Numbered from the stretch's first letter, positions 10,494-19,335 are shown. The stretch: DNA of 64,000 bases from Flavobacterium hydrophilum (GCF_003202405.1 NZ_QJHL01000001.1:186001-250000); one strand, 5' to 3'. The notes: generated by a model from the letters alone, not told the origin. Translations and numbers: made by a program.

Positions 10494-10527
10494 TTGTTTA
10501 AGTAAGTAATAGAAAATGAATGACTTC

Positions 10528-11586
10528 TTAGCTTTTTTCTTCTTTATTGAAATACACTAAGTAGTAATACATTTGTTTTTCTTCGTCCCATCCTTTTTCA
10601 ACAAATTTCTCTGCGCTTTCAGGATTGATAAAATCCATTTTAATCTGAATATGGGTATCCAGATTGATGACGTTTTTAATCGATTTTCTGGCGTCAGAAA
10701 CTGCTGCATTTGCAATAGGGAATGAGGTTACATCTTCGATGCTGTATTTTTCTCCTTTATCGACTTTATAGTTTTTAAATTCAGGAATTAAGTCAGGGTT
10801 ATCTAATACTTCATTCAGGAAATTTTGCTCTTCGAACTGATCATTTTTAGCGAAATAGTTCACTGATCGGTTCATGAACATTACTTCTTCTTTCTTGTCT
10901 TCTGCAGGCAAAACAACGTCTTTTGCGAAGTTTTGACAGAATTTCAAATATTTTTTAGTAATGAAATTTTCATCTTCAAAAGCATCAACAGATAAAAAAT
11001 GCTCTAACCAATAACGGGCATCATAGCGGTTGCTGTCGACGGTAAGGATTTTGTATCCTTCTTCTTTTTTGTAGTTGAAAATCAGGCAGCCTTTATCTAA
11101 TTTACTCAGGTTGATACCCTGTTGCAAAATCATTTCAAGATTACTGTCTTTTTCTTCAAATTGTAAAAAGTCAGCCTGTAATTCACTTTTAAAGATTCCG
11201 ATTGCATCTACAACATTATTGTCGATACTTAAATTAGTCAAATAGGTTATATAAACCTCTCCATTTTTAATGTGCGGATGATTAGATTGTTCAAATAAAT
11301 GCGTAGTAATTTTTTTTGAAATTTCCTGTAAATTTCCAGGATTAGTAAAAATCTCAGTAGCATATTTAAACATGTCGTTATAGTCCAAATCGACTTCGTG
11401 CGCAAACTGATAATAGTTTTCTTCTTTCTCTCTAAAAGGTTTGAAAAAATACTCTTTTATCAAGGGTACAATTTCATCATTTAAATTAAAAGGCTGTTCC
11501 GATAAAAAAATCGCTTCGTTTCGGCTTTTGTTTCCTACGCGATGTATCGCAAGCGTCTCGATGTGGGTATTGAATAAGTTGATCAT
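10528..11586 (-). CDS. Nucleoid-associated protein (NdpA/YejK family)
   Basis: Protein of 352 residues matching the 37-kDa nucleoid-associated protein family (PF04245), typical length. The family-like start is INLFNTHIETLAIHRVGNKSRNE, and the body is acidic and soluble without membrane segments. Relatives bind the bacterial nucleoid; their exact role is poorly known. The gene is convergent with the response regulator and follows the four-helix-bundle gene on the same strand after a 43-base spacer holding a repeat-like sequence. No promoter box was recognised. Confidence 0.85.
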   Translation of the reverse strand: MINLFNTHIETLAIHRVGNKSRNEAIFLSEQPFNLNDEIVPLIKEYFFKPFREKEENYYQFAHEVDLDYNDMFKYATEIFTNPGNLQEISKKITTHLFEQSNHPHIKNGEVYITYLTNLSIDNNVVDAIGIFKSELQADFLQFEEKDSNLEMILQQGINLSKLDKGCLIFNYKKEEGYKILTVDSNRYDARYWLEHFLSVDAFEDENFITKKYLKFCQNFAKDVVLPAEDKKEEVMFMNRSVNYFAKNDQFEEQNFLNEVLDNPDLIPEFKNYKVDKGEKYSIEDVTSFPIANAAVSDARKSIKNVINLDTHIQIKMDFINPESAEKFVEKGWDEEKQMYYYLVYFNKEEKS

Positions 11587-11601
11587 TTATTTTAAGTTGG
11601 G

Positions 11602-12095
11602 AGTGACATAGTAACAAAGAGAGAAAGGGTTATTTGCGTTCTTTTAATTTTTTTATAAAAGCACTTAACATTCGCTCTAATTCTCTGCTTTCTCCGTTTG
11701 TTTTACTGAATTGATACTCGGTTATATATTTTAGATTGAATGAAATTTCAAGCTGAGTCTGCATTTCGAATAAGGATGAAATAGAAATATTTAAGAATCT
11801 TAATAATTCAGAATTTCCATTTCTGCCATATCCTTCAGCAATATTACTTGGTATTGATATTGAACTTCTTCGAATTTGTGAAGATAATCCATAAATTTCT
11901 TCTTTCGGAAATGAATTTGTTATTTGATAAATCTCAGTTACGAGATTCATAGATTTTTGCCAGATCAAAAGGTCGCGAAAAGTTTTCATATTTTACATTT
12001 AAAAAAAAATATAAAAATAATAAAAATCCTATAAAAATAATATTCGCATTCAAAGGAAAACCTTTGCAACTTTGTCACTCTGTATCTTTGTCACT
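11602..12095. repeat. Imperfect inverted repeat flanking the four-helix-bundle gene
   Basis: The left flank (11602-11631, starting AGTGACATAG on the plus strand) and the right flank (12061-12095, starting AGTGACAAAG on the minus strand) agree at about 20 of the first 26 positions. In the minus-strand transcript they could pair and enclose the 119-codon gene. The unit AGTGACAAAG is itself low-complexity, so the pairing may be fortuitous. Confidence 0.5.
11630..11989 (-). CDS. Four-helix-bundle protein (23S intervening-sequence protein family)
   Basis: Small protein of 119 residues, family PF05635: KTFRDLLIWQKSMNLVTEIY, then SSQIRRSSISIPSNIAEG, the most conserved motif of the family, then a helical tail. 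Relatives are encoded inside intervening sequences of 23S rRNA genes, in diversity-generating elements (as Avd) and, very commonly in Bacteroidetes, as free genes of unknown role. Here it is not in an rRNA gene. It is flanked on both sides by repeat-like sequence able to form a stem, reminiscent of the stem-enclosed layout of rRNA intervening sequences. Function unknown; nucleic-acid binding is suggested by the basic helices. Confidence 0.88.
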   Translation of the reverse strand: MKTFRDLLIWQKSMNLVTEIYQITNSFPKEEIYGLSSQIRRSSISIPSNIAEGYGRNGNSELLRFLNISISSLFEMQTQLEISFNLKYITEYQFSKTNGESRELERMLSAFIKKLKERK

Positions 12096-12103
12096 AAAAA
12101 AAA

Positions 12104-12643
12104 TTAATTCCAATTCTCCTCAAAACCAAAATCTTCAAAGCTGTCGTCACCTTCGAACATGTCTAGATCGTCTTCGTCAAGATCATCTTCAAATTCGCCA
12201 TAGATATCGTCATGCATATCCGCTTCAAAGCTTTTTTCTCCAGCTTCATCTGGCATTTCTCCGTGCGAAAACAAAGTTTCAGGGTAAGTTGCGCCAACAG
12301 TTTCTTCTTCAACAGCTGCTAATTCTACTAAGAAAGTCCACATACTGATGAAATCGTAAACGTATATAATTTTAGTATTTTCTTTGTCTAAAATACTAGA
12401 CAATGGATAATCATTCATAGTTCTCATTTCACCCGGAACATCACCGGTATCAAAAAGCGGAATTTCATCCTCCTGATTCCAGGTGTCATCGCAAGTGTAA
12501 AAGGAAGCTACTTCTGACCCGTCAAAACCAAAAGCATTGAAGATTGCATTGTGTAAATCTTCAAGTGTATCGTCTTCAAGAATGGCGATGTCTCTGAATA
12601 TATCTTCTTCGGCGTCCAGGATTACTCTAAATTTATAAACCAT
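12104..12643 (-). CDS. PRiA4b ORF-3-like (IS1096 TnpR-passenger-like) protein
   Basis: Protein of 179 residues with the PF07929 pattern: MVYKFRVILDAEEDIFRDIAILEDDTLEDLHNAI and FGFDGSEVASFY, then a strongly acidic tail (DDLDEDDLDMFEGDDSFEDF). The fold is named from a plasmid ORF and from insertion-element passengers, but most copies, like this one, are chromosomal single genes of unknown function. A CAAAGGTA (minus-strand TACCTTTG) minus-7 box lies 24 bases upstream. No transposase or terminal repeats surround it, so there is no reason to call a mobile element. Confidence 0.8.
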   Translation of the reverse strand: MVYKFRVILDAEEDIFRDIAILEDDTLEDLHNAIFNAFGFDGSEVASFYTCDDTWNQEDEIPLFDTGDVPGEMRTMNDYPLSSILDKENTKIIYVYDFISMWTFLVELAAVEEETVGATYPETLFSHGEMPDEAGEKSFEADMHDDIYGEFEDDLDEDDLDMFEGDDSFEDFGFEENWN

Positions 12644-12666
12644 AATCTTTGTTTTTATTGAGAGGT

Positions 12667-12674
12667 CAAAGGTA
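12667..12674 (-). promoter_or_regulatory. Minus-7 box TACCTTTG
   Basis: Matches TAnnTTTG on the minus strand, 24 bases before the ATG of the PRiA4b ORF-3-like gene. Confidence 0.5.
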
Positions 12675-12810
12675 AAATATAAAAAACGAAATACGAATTA
12701 GGAATTGCGATTTGTTGAAAAGATTTTTATAGTAAGACAGAGTTAAGTTGAGGCCCTCATTAGATTGGTGTCTCAGGCTTGGTTCAGCATGAATTTAGGT
12801 TTATTTGAAT

Positions 12811-13410
12811 TTATTTTCTGCTCAGTCTCTTTCGAATCTTATGATAATGTTTATGGTAGGTACTATGACTGGGATATGTTCTGCTGGATGTCATGTTGTT
12901 GAAAATTAATGCTGTGAATAGCAAAATAAGAACACCAATTAGCACAGGAGAAAGCACATACATATAGCCCAAATCTTTTATTTTATCAGAGCCAATAACA
13001 GCAATAAGAGCTGTTGCGCCTCCGGGTGGATGTAGTGTTTTGGTAATCTGCATTAAAATGATGGCAAGCGAAACAGCAAGCGGAGCGGCAATCCAGATAA
13101 TATCCGGGGCAAGTTTATGAACAGTAACACCAATAAATGCTGAAACTAAATGGCCGCCAACCAAATTTCGGGGCTGAGAGAACGGACTCTGAATAATTCC
13201 GTAAACCAAAACACTCGATGCTCCAAAAGAACCTATTAAATAAACCGCATCATTTCCTGAAAAGTGAATAGACTGAATGTAAGCCAAAAGTCCAATCCCG
13301 ACAAAGGATCCTAAAAATGACCAAAAATGTTCTTTATAATCAATTAAAGTTTCTTTATAAAGAATATAACGTGTTTTACGATATCCCCTTTTTATTTTTT
13401 GAACAGGCAT
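12811..13410 (-). CDS. HPP family integral membrane protein
   Basis: Membrane protein of 199 residues with about four hydrophobic segments and the diagnostic HPP motif in LHPPGGATALIAVIG (about residues 126-140). The N-terminal cytoplasmic part and the C-terminal tail are basic. Plant and cyanobacterial HPP proteins transport nitrite; a small-anion role here is inference. It follows the ClC gene on the same strand after 92 bases, so the two anion-related membrane genes may be transcribed together. Both ends fit the family. Confidence 0.85.
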   Translation of the reverse strand: MPVQKIKRGYRKTRYILYKETLIDYKEHFWSFLGSFVGIGLLAYIQSIHFSGNDAVYLIGSFGASSVLVYGIIQSPFSQPRNLVGGHLVSAFIGVTVHKLAPDIIWIAAPLAVSLAIILMQITKTLHPPGGATALIAVIGSDKIKDLGYMYVLSPVLIGVLILLFTALIFNNMTSSRTYPSHSTYHKHYHKIRKRLSRK

Positions 13411-13502
13411 GTTTTGAACTATTAATTTGCTTAAAATTTAGCGTTATGTTTTTTAATACATTTTGCTGAATATTGTAAATCTTTTAACCTTCAGAATTTG
13501 TA

Positions 13503-14780
13503 TTATTTTATTAGACTTGGTGAATAACTATAAACTGTATAAGGATAAATCGTTTTTGCGGTGTATTTAGAAATTAAGCAAACAACTAAAATTGGGAAAA
13601 ATAAAGTGTAATCATTTGTTAATCCGCAAACTAAAAATATTGCTGTAAAAGGAGCATGAATACTGGCACTTAGAACAGCTGCCATTCCGATAATCATAAA
13701 GTTAACAGGAATTACATGAACCTGAAAAAAAGTATTTAAAACTGAAGCTAATAATAATCCTAAAAAAGCACCGATAAAAAGACTTGGTGCAAAAACTCCT
13801 CCATCACCCCCTGATGCTAATGTTATAGAAGTGACAATTGGTTTAAGAAGTAATATTCCAAGAAAAGTTAAAGCCAAAGTGAGTGTCATTATTTGATTTG
13901 GGGCAATGAAACTGGTTTTAATAGCGTGATAACCTTCGCCGTATAATTGCGGAAAAATAAATAACGAGATGCTTAAAACCGCAGATCCTATTATGATTTT
14001 GTAATAATGAGTATCTATTTTTCCAAATTGAGATTTAAAAAATAAAACGCATCGGGTTAAATAAACCGAATTCATTCCGGCCAAAATTCCCAAAAGAATA
14101 AAATAAGGGATTGCTTTTAGATGCCAGGTAACAATTGAAACGGCAAATAAAGGCTGTTCTTTTAAAATTGTAAGCAAACCAAATGCAACTGAAACCGCAA
14201 TTAAATTTGAAATGATAAAAGCCCGTGTCACTTTTCTGGAAATCACTTCAAGTGCAAATAAAATTCCGGCAATCGGGCTGCTAAAAAGCGCCGTAACTCC
14301 CGCAGCAACACCTGCGCAGATTAATTCTGTTTTGTATTGACGGAAAACATTTTCTTTTTCGTGAGCTACAGAGCCAATTGTTGCTGTGGCTACTACTGTA
14401 GAAACTTCAATTCCAGTAGAACCTCCAAAAATAACCGTTAATAATCCGTTTATAAAGTGGGACGGAATTTTATAAGAAGGAAGGTTTTTTGATTTAGAAC
14501 CTGTACTTTCAAAAACCTCCTTAATGCCTTTGTTTTCCTTTTTCTTAAAAAGATATTGTCTCAGAAAATAAATTACTGATAAGCCGAAAACCGGAAAAAT
14601 GATATAAAAAACCGGATTTACAGATACTTCGTGAAAGAAGATTTCTTCATAATATTCAGTGATTCTTTTAAGTGAAATTCCGAGGAAGGCAGAAAGAAAG
14701 CCAATTAATACAGAAACAATAACTAATTTTCGAAACTTAATAAATTGATGATTTTTTTTGATTTGCGCCGTTTTGTTCAT
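13503..14780 (-). CDS. ClC-type chloride channel/transporter with altered gate residues
   Basis: Protein of 425 residues with about ten membrane helices and the ClC selectivity motif GGVFAPSLFIGAFLG and the SIHAPFTAIFL helix. Two hallmark acids of H+/Cl- exchangers appear to be missing. The GREGP gate motif reads GSTGI (T122 at the external gate position; E125 is nearby). The inner proton glutamate position reads V179 (ALEVI instead of IIEEM). The N-terminal GSGIP reads KGIKE. If that alignment is right, the protein may conduct anions without proton coupling. A TAATTTTG minus-7 box (14824-14831) and a small CGCAT/ATGCG hairpin (14804-14818) lie upstream. Confidence 0.88.
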   Translation of the reverse strand: MNKTAQIKKNHQFIKFRKLVIVSVLIGFLSAFLGISLKRITEYYEEIFFHEVSVNPVFYIIFPVFGLSVIYFLRQYLFKKKENKGIKEVFESTGSKSKNLPSYKIPSHFINGLLTVIFGGSTGIEVSTVVATATIGSVAHEKENVFRQYKTELICAGVAAGVTALFSSPIAGILFALEVISRKVTRAFIISNLIAVSVAFGLLTILKEQPLFAVSIVTWHLKAIPYFILLGILAGMNSVYLTRCVLFFKSQFGKIDTHYYKIIIGSAVLSISLFIFPQLYGEGYHAIKTSFIAPNQIMTLTLALTFLGILLLKPIVTSITLASGGDGGVFAPSLFIGAFLGLLLASVLNTFFQVHVIPVNFMIIGMAAVLSASIHAPFTAIFLVCGLTNDYTLFFPILVVCLISKYTAKTIYPYTVYSYSPSLIK

Positions 14781-14823
14781 CAGAGTATAAATTTTTTGTA
14801 GATCGCATTTTTTATGCGGATTA

Positions 14824-14831
14824 CAAAATTA
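14824..14831 (-). promoter_or_regulatory. Minus-7 box TAATTTTG for the ClC gene
   Basis: TAnnTTTG on the minus strand about 44 bases before the ClC ATG. A 5-bp hairpin (14804-14818) lies between the box and the start codon. Confidence 0.4.
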
Positions 14832-14967
14832 GAGAATCAAATTGGGTTTTAAATAAAAAATACTCACTATATTATGTTAAAATTACGAATATAGGAAAAA
14901 TCTTTCAGTGTGTTTTTGTTAGCATAGCGATGAAATATCTCACATGAATATATGCTTTTGAAGAGAA

Positions 14968-15357
14968 TTATCTTTCATAAAATTCAATCGGCAGTAAATC
15001 GGGATCCGTAATAAAAGTAAAACGTTTTTCAGTCGTTTCATCAATTCTTACAGGTTCTGATGATATGTTTTTGGAATTTAAAAAAGCAATTGTTTCATTT
15101 AAATTAATTACTTCAAAAGCCAAATGGCGTAATCCAACGGACTCAGGCCGTGAAGGTCTTTTTGGCGGGTTTGGAAATGAAAATAATTCGACAATATAAG
15201 TGCCGTTGAGGGCTAAATCGAGTTTATAGGATTGACGCTCCTCGCGGTATATTTCTCTAATTATGGTTAAGCCCAAAACTTCGGTATAAAAAGTTTTAGA
15301 TTTTTGATAATCAGAGCATAAAATAGCAATGTGATGGACTTTATTTAAGGTAAGCAT
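14968..15357 (-). CDS. VOC (glyoxalase/bleomycin-resistance fold) family protein
   Basis: Metalloenzyme-fold protein of 129 residues, close to the YaeR/SMU1112c-like VOC group: NKVHHIAILCSDYQKSKTFY, GLRHLAFEV and a terminal DPDLLPIEFYE. Candidate metal ligands are the His of the opening strand, a Glu in the middle (IVELF), the His of LRHLAF and the final Glu. The substrate is unknown. The start codon overlaps the stop of the acetyltransferase gene by one base (TAATG on the minus strand), so the two are translationally coupled. Confidence 0.85.
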   Translation of the reverse strand: MLTLNKVHHIAILCSDYQKSKTFYTEVLGLTIIREIYREERQSYKLDLALNGTYIVELFSFPNPPKRPSRPESVGLRHLAFEVINLNETIAFLNSKNISSEPVRIDETTEKRFTFITDPDLLPIEFYER

Positions 15358-15932
15358 TATATTTTTGATTCAGATTTTTGATTTAATTTACGAATAACCT
15401 TAGCCGGGTTTCCTACAGCTAATGAATTGTCCGGAATATTTTTGGTAACAACCGATCCGGCTCCAATAACACAACCTTTTCCGATAGTTACGCCTGGACA
15501 GATTACAGAATTACCGCCAATCCAGCAATCATCACCGATTGTAACCGGATAAGCATTTTCCAATGTTTTTCTTAATTCAGCATCAAGTGGGTGAGATGCA
15601 GTGTAAATCTGGACGTTTGGTGCAATAAATACATTTGACCCGATATTTACAGGTGCACAGTCCAAAACAACGCAATTCACATTGAAATAAACATTTTCTC
15701 CACAGAAAATATTATAACCGTAATCGCAATGAAAAGGAGGTTCTATATATAATCCAGCTCCAGCATTAGGAATCAGTGCTGCCAAAATTTCTTTGGCTTT
15801 TTTAGTAACCCGATATTCTTTTACATTTAAACTGTGCAAAAGATTTTTTGCGGCGCGACGACCTTTAAGTAATTCCGGATCAAAAGCGTTGTAGTATTCA
15901 CCAGAGATCATTTTTTCTTTTTCTGTTTTCAT
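15357..15932 (-). CDS. maa: Maltose/galactoside O-acetyltransferase family protein
   Basis: Left-handed beta-helix acetyltransferase of 191 residues, family length. It has the N-terminal Mac domain (EKEKMISGEYYNAFDPEL), hexapeptide repeats, the catalytic His in TASHPLD and the GDDCWIGGNSVICPGVTIG turn region, ending in VVTKNIPDNSLAVGNPAKV. It transfers acetyl from acetyl-CoA to a sugar hydroxyl; the true acceptor is not predictable. It lies in a tight minus-strand run with the DinB, YciI and VOC genes (2 bases after the YciI gene, one-base overlap with VOC). Confidence 0.9.
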   Translation of the reverse strand: MKTEKEKMISGEYYNAFDPELLKGRRAAKNLLHSLNVKEYRVTKKAKEILAALIPNAGAGLYIEPPFHCDYGYNIFCGENVYFNVNCVVLDCAPVNIGSNVFIAPNVQIYTASHPLDAELRKTLENAYPVTIGDDCWIGGNSVICPGVTIGKGCVIGAGSVVTKNIPDNSLAVGNPAKVIRKLNQKSESKI

Positions 15933-15934
15933 AA

Positions 15935-16393
15935 TTACATTTTCGTTCTGGCAATTTTGTCATGAATTTTTAAAGTTTCCTGTAACGCTGCGGTAGCATA
16001 CCAAGGCGTTAATTCGGCTTCCAGTAAATTGGCTTTTATGGCCGGATCTGTTTCTACTAAGGCTTTTGCTTCTTCAATTGTTTCTACATTAAAAACATAA
16101 ATACCACGATAATTTCGGTCGTTTTTCATAAAAGGCCCGGCTACTACCAGTTTTCCTTCTTTTGCTAATTTATTGATGTTAGCCATATGGCCTTCAAACA
16201 ACTTTTTGCTTTCTTCTTTAGATGCCGTTTTATTGGTTCCCGATTTTAAAAGACAAAAAACGTATTTCTTCATTCCGTATTCGTCTGCATTCAGGGATTT
16301 GGCAAGCTTCTCATCAAACTTAACCTCAGTTTCTTGTGAAAAACTAATTAAGGCGAATAGAAAAAATACTAAAATAAAAAGTGAATTTTTCAT
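15935..16393 (-). CDS. Secreted YciI-like protein
   Basis: Protein of 152 residues with a signal peptide (MKNSLFILVFFLFALISFSQ) and a YciI/dimeric alpha-beta barrel domain. Visible features are FEGHMANINKLAKEGKLVVAGPF and GIYVFNVETIEEAKALVETDPAI, the usual His and Asp pocket motif. Cytoplasmic relatives are small enzymes or accessory domains; this exported version, probably periplasmic, has no known substrate. It lies 15 bases after the DinB gene and 2 bases before maa, so it belongs to the same operon. Confidence 0.85.
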   Translation of the reverse strand: MKNSLFILVFFLFALISFSQETEVKFDEKLAKSLNADEYGMKKYVFCLLKSGTNKTASKEESKKLFEGHMANINKLAKEGKLVVAGPFMKNDRNYRGIYVFNVETIEEAKALVETDPAIKANLLEAELTPWYATAALQETLKIHDKIARTKM

Positions 16394-16408
16394 GATGTTA
16401 TTTAACGA

Positions 16409-16867
16409 TTAAAGCATTTTCTTCAAAATAACAATCTGCCCCAAATGATAAACATCATGCTGAATAATTCCGTGAATGTGTTCGTAATAGGTATGGCCAT
16501 TATTCGGATATATTTTTGCTAAATCTTCATCGTTAAAATCTTCAAAAAAAGTATTCCATGCTTCTTGTGATTTTGCCAGCGTTTGAAGTGATTGTGCCCA
16601 CGCAGCTTCAGACGGATCTATAACCGGAACAAAATAATTATGGTCTGGTGTTACAATGGTTTCTCCCTGCATACGCTGCAAAATGTTTCTTCTCCATTGA
16701 ATCAAATGATTGACAATTTCCCAAATCGTATTAAGATTAGGATTTATTTTTCTGTAAGCCTGCTCGGCAGTTAGGTTTTCTAATGTATGGGACAAAGTAA
16801 CTTCCAGCCACGGATTTCCGTTATAAATGGATTGATACAGATTTGAAATTCTCTTACTTTCTGACAT
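16409..16867 (-). CDS. DinB/YfiT-like metal-dependent protein
   Basis: Four-helix-bundle DinB-superfamily protein of 152 residues. The three metal-ligand His positions are visible: H in IVNHLIQWRR (about residue 53), and the pair in HIHGIIQHDVYHLGQI near the C-terminus. Members include thiol-dependent (mycothiol/bacillithiol) transferases; in Bacteroidetes the function is generally unknown. It is the first gene of a four-gene minus-strand run (DinB, YciI, maa, VOC). The start MSESKRIS is supported by its position after the divergent promoter region. Confidence 0.85.
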   Translation of the reverse strand: MSESKRISNLYQSIYNGNPWLEVTLSHTLENLTAEQAYRKINPNLNTIWEIVNHLIQWRRNILQRMQGETIVTPDHNYFVPVIDPSEAAWAQSLQTLAKSQEAWNTFFEDFNDEDLAKIYPNNGHTYYEHIHGIIQHDVYHLGQIVILKKML

Positions 16868-16977
16868 AATTGAAGGTTTTTGCTATTCTTAGCTAAGATA
16901 CAAATAAGTATTTTACAACTCATCCCCAAAATTCTACAATTGGGTTATTATATATTTTTTAACAGGAATAGTTGAAA

Positions 16978-16985
16978 TACATTTG
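16978..16985 (+). promoter_or_regulatory. Minus-7 box TACATTTG for the TonB receptor gene
   Basis: TAnnTTTG located 23 bases before the ATG at 17009. No clear minus-33 TTG at standard spacing. Confidence 0.5.
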
Positions 16986-17008
16986 CTTCATCAAAAATCA
17001 AAAATGAT

Positions 17009-19174
17009 ATGAAAACCAAATTACTTTTTTTAATAAGCTTTTTATTTTTTACAACTTTATTTTTTGCACAGAATACGATTTCCGGAAGAGTAGTCGATCA
17101 AAAAGGAAAACCGGTTGCAGGAGCTAATATTTATTTAGAAGGAACTTACGATGGTGCAACAAGTTCTGAAACCGGTGAGTTTTCTTTTGAAACAACTGAA
17201 ACCGGCAATAAGTTTTTAGTAGTAAGCTTTCTGCTTTTCGAAACATTCAAAAAAGAAATTGATGTGGCAAATTTCAAAGATCAGACAGTTAAATTAAGAG
17301 AAAATATAAATGCTCTTGACGCTGTAGTAATTACTGCAGGAACTTTAGAATCCGGGGATAAAGCCAGAGTTTCAGTTTTAAAACCTTTAGATATTGTAAC
17401 TACAGCCGGTTCTGCCGGAAATATTATAGCAGCCTTACAGACTTTGCCGGGAACACAAAGTGTAGGCGAAGATGGGAGATTGTTTGTACGCGGGGGAGAA
17501 GCCAGCGAAACGCAAACTTTTGTTGACGGAATAAGAGTTGCACAGCCTTATGGGGCAACCACAAATAATTTACCAACCCGAAGCCGGTTTTCTCCTTTTT
17601 TGTTTAGCGGAATTGCTTTTTCTACCGGAGGTTACTCTGCAGAATACGGTGAAGCTTTATCGAGTGTTTTACTTTTGAATACGCAGGACGAAGCTGATCA
17701 CGATAAAACGGACATCGGGTTAATGACTGTTGGGTTAAGTTTAGGAAACACGCAAAAGTGGAAAAAAAGTTCTTTGAGCGTCAATATGGCTTATATTAAT
17801 TTAGCACCTTATCAGGCAGCGATTCCTCAAAATGTTGACTGGAACAGCCCTTATCAGTCACTTGGCGGCGAAACGGTTTACCGATATAATTTCACTAACG
17901 GGATTTTCAAATTATATGCTTCTTTTGATTCTGAAAAATTCGATTTGAACCAGAAGAATATCAATTTTGAAAATCCGGTCAGAACAGATATGAACAATAA
18001 TAACTTCTATCTGAATTCGTCTTACAAAGGAACTTTTGGAACTGGCTGGCAGATCACTTCAGGAATTAGTTATGGTTACAGCAAGAATAAATTGAAATAT
18101 GATGTAAACGATATTGATAATGATGAAAATGCAGCACAGTTGAAATTAAAACTGAGCAAAAAAGTTTCAAACCATTTCAAATTGTCTTTTGGTACTGACT
18201 ATTTCATCACAAAATTTAATGAAGATTTTGATGATAATGTATCACTTCAGGCTTCAAACGGTTACAATTCTAATATTGCAGCATTTTATACAGAAGGTGA
18301 CATTCAGTTTTCTAAAAATCTGGCGGCAAAAGTAGGTTTTAGGATTTCTAATAACAGTTTGTTAGATGAAACTGCGATTGCGCCAAGAGCTTCATTGGCA
18401 TACAAAGTTTCAAAAAGCAGTCAGTTTTCTTTTGCTTATGGAGATTTCTCTCAGGCTCCTGTTGTCAATTATATCAAATATTCAAAATACCATCAGTTCG
18501 AAAGTGAAAAAGCAAAACATTACATTTTGAACTACCAATTTACAAAACCAGGACAGACTTTCAGAGCCGAAGCCTATTATAAAGATTATAGTAATTTGGT
18601 TCAGTATGATACAAAAGACATTCAATACAATTCGGTTTTTAATAATAACGGATCCGGTTACGCAAAAGGATTGGATTTATTTTGGAGAGACAGCAATTTA
18701 TACAAAAACCTGGAATATTGGATATCCTATTCTTACATCGATTCTGAAAGACAATATAAAAATTTCCCGACTATGTCTACCCCTAATTTTATTGCCAATC
18801 ATACTTTATCTATAGTTACTAAATATTTCATCACCGACTGGAAATCACAAATTGGTTTTACAAATAGTTACAGCTCCGGACGTCCGTATAATGATCCAAA
18901 CCAAACGCAATTTATGAATGGAAAGACAAAAGCATACAATAGTTTGAGTTTCAACTGGGCTTATTTATTGACCACACAAAAGATTCTTTATTTTTCTGTT
19001 TCAAACATTTTAGGAACACAAAATGTTTTTGGATACGATTATGCCAGAACACCAGATGTAAACGGAGTTTATCAAAGACAAGCTGTAGTACCAACTGCAG
19101 ACAGATTTTTCTTCTTAGGATTCTTCTGGACAATCAGTAAGGACAAAAACGAGAATCAGTTGAAGAATCTTTAG
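17009..19174 (+). CDS. TonB-dependent outer-membrane receptor with carboxypeptidase-regulatory-like domain
   Basis: Protein of 721 residues. A signal peptide (MKTKLLFLISFLFFTTLFFAQ) is followed by a CarboxypepD_reg-like domain (SGRVVDQKGKPVAGANIYLEG, about residues 23-105). The plug follows (about 120-230, with LPGTQSVGEDGRLFVRGGE), then a 22-strand-type barrel to an aromatic C-terminal strand (FFFLGFFWTISK). It imports a ligand across the outer membrane with TonB/ExbBD energy. No SusD partner, siderophore or metal genes lie nearby, so the ligand is unknown. The hairpin after the gene (19190-19252) may end transcription. Confidence 0.92.
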   Translation: MKTKLLFLISFLFFTTLFFAQNTISGRVVDQKGKPVAGANIYLEGTYDGATSSETGEFSFETTETGNKFLVVSFLLFETFKKEIDVANFKDQTVKLRENINALDAVVITAGTLESGDKARVSVLKPLDIVTTAGSAGNIIAALQTLPGTQSVGEDGRLFVRGGEASETQTFVDGIRVAQPYGATTNNLPTRSRFSPFLFSGIAFSTGGYSAEYGEALSSVLLLNTQDEADHDKTDIGLMTVGLSLGNTQKWKKSSLSVNMAYINLAPYQAAIPQNVDWNSPYQSLGGETVYRYNFTNGIFKLYASFDSEKFDLNQKNINFENPVRTDMNNNNFYLNSSYKGTFGTGWQITSGISYGYSKNKLKYDVNDIDNDENAAQLKLKLSKKVSNHFKLSFGTDYFITKFNEDFDDNVSLQASNGYNSNIAAFYTEGDIQFSKNLAAKVGFRISNNSLLDETAIAPRASLAYKVSKSSQFSFAYGDFSQAPVVNYIKYSKYHQFESEKAKHYILNYQFTKPGQTFRAEAYYKDYSNLVQYDTKDIQYNSVFNNNGSGYAKGLDLFWRDSNLYKNLEYWISYSYIDSERQYKNFPTMSTPNFIANHTLSIVTKYFITDWKSQIGFTNSYSSGRPYNDPNQTQFMNGKTKAYNSLSFNWAYLLTTQKILYFSVSNILGTQNVFGYDYARTPDVNGVYQRQAVVPTADRFFFLGFFWTISKDKNENQLKNL

Positions 19175-19189
19175 GAAAAGGACAAATGG

Positions 19190-19252
19190 GCAAAGGTTGA
19201 GAGAAACAAAGCTTTTCTAAAGTCAAAAAAACTTTGTCGCCCGAACCTTTGC
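19190..19252. repeat. Palindromic repeat after TonB receptor gene
   Basis: GCAAAGGTT (19190-19198) and AACCTTTGC (19244-19252) are perfect inverted arms. Inside, CAAAG and CTTTG can pair again. The CAAAGGTT unit recalls the sequence beside the four-helix-bundle gene. It could act as a terminator. Confidence 0.6.
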
Positions 19253-19327
19253 ATCTTAAAAAAAACAATTCAGTCATTAAAATCAACAACTCGGTATGAT
19301 TTAATTTTAAAACAGTAAAATACAGCA

Positions 19328-19335
19328 TACTTTTG
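19328..19335 (+). promoter_or_regulatory. Minus-7 box TACTTTTG for the TPR protein gene
   Basis: TAnnTTTG about 64 bases before the ATG at 19399, downstream of the palindromic repeat, so the TPR gene probably has its own promoter. Confidence 0.45.

Noticed and set aside
12064..12348. Open frame on the plus strand opposite the PRiA4b ORF-3-like gene
   Set aside because: Gln/His-rich product mirrors the acidic tail of the gene on the other strand; treated as a shadow.
12104..12643. IS1096-type insertion element because of the TnpR-passenger-like protein
   Set aside because: No transposase, terminal repeats or target duplication around it; the domain is common in chromosomes.
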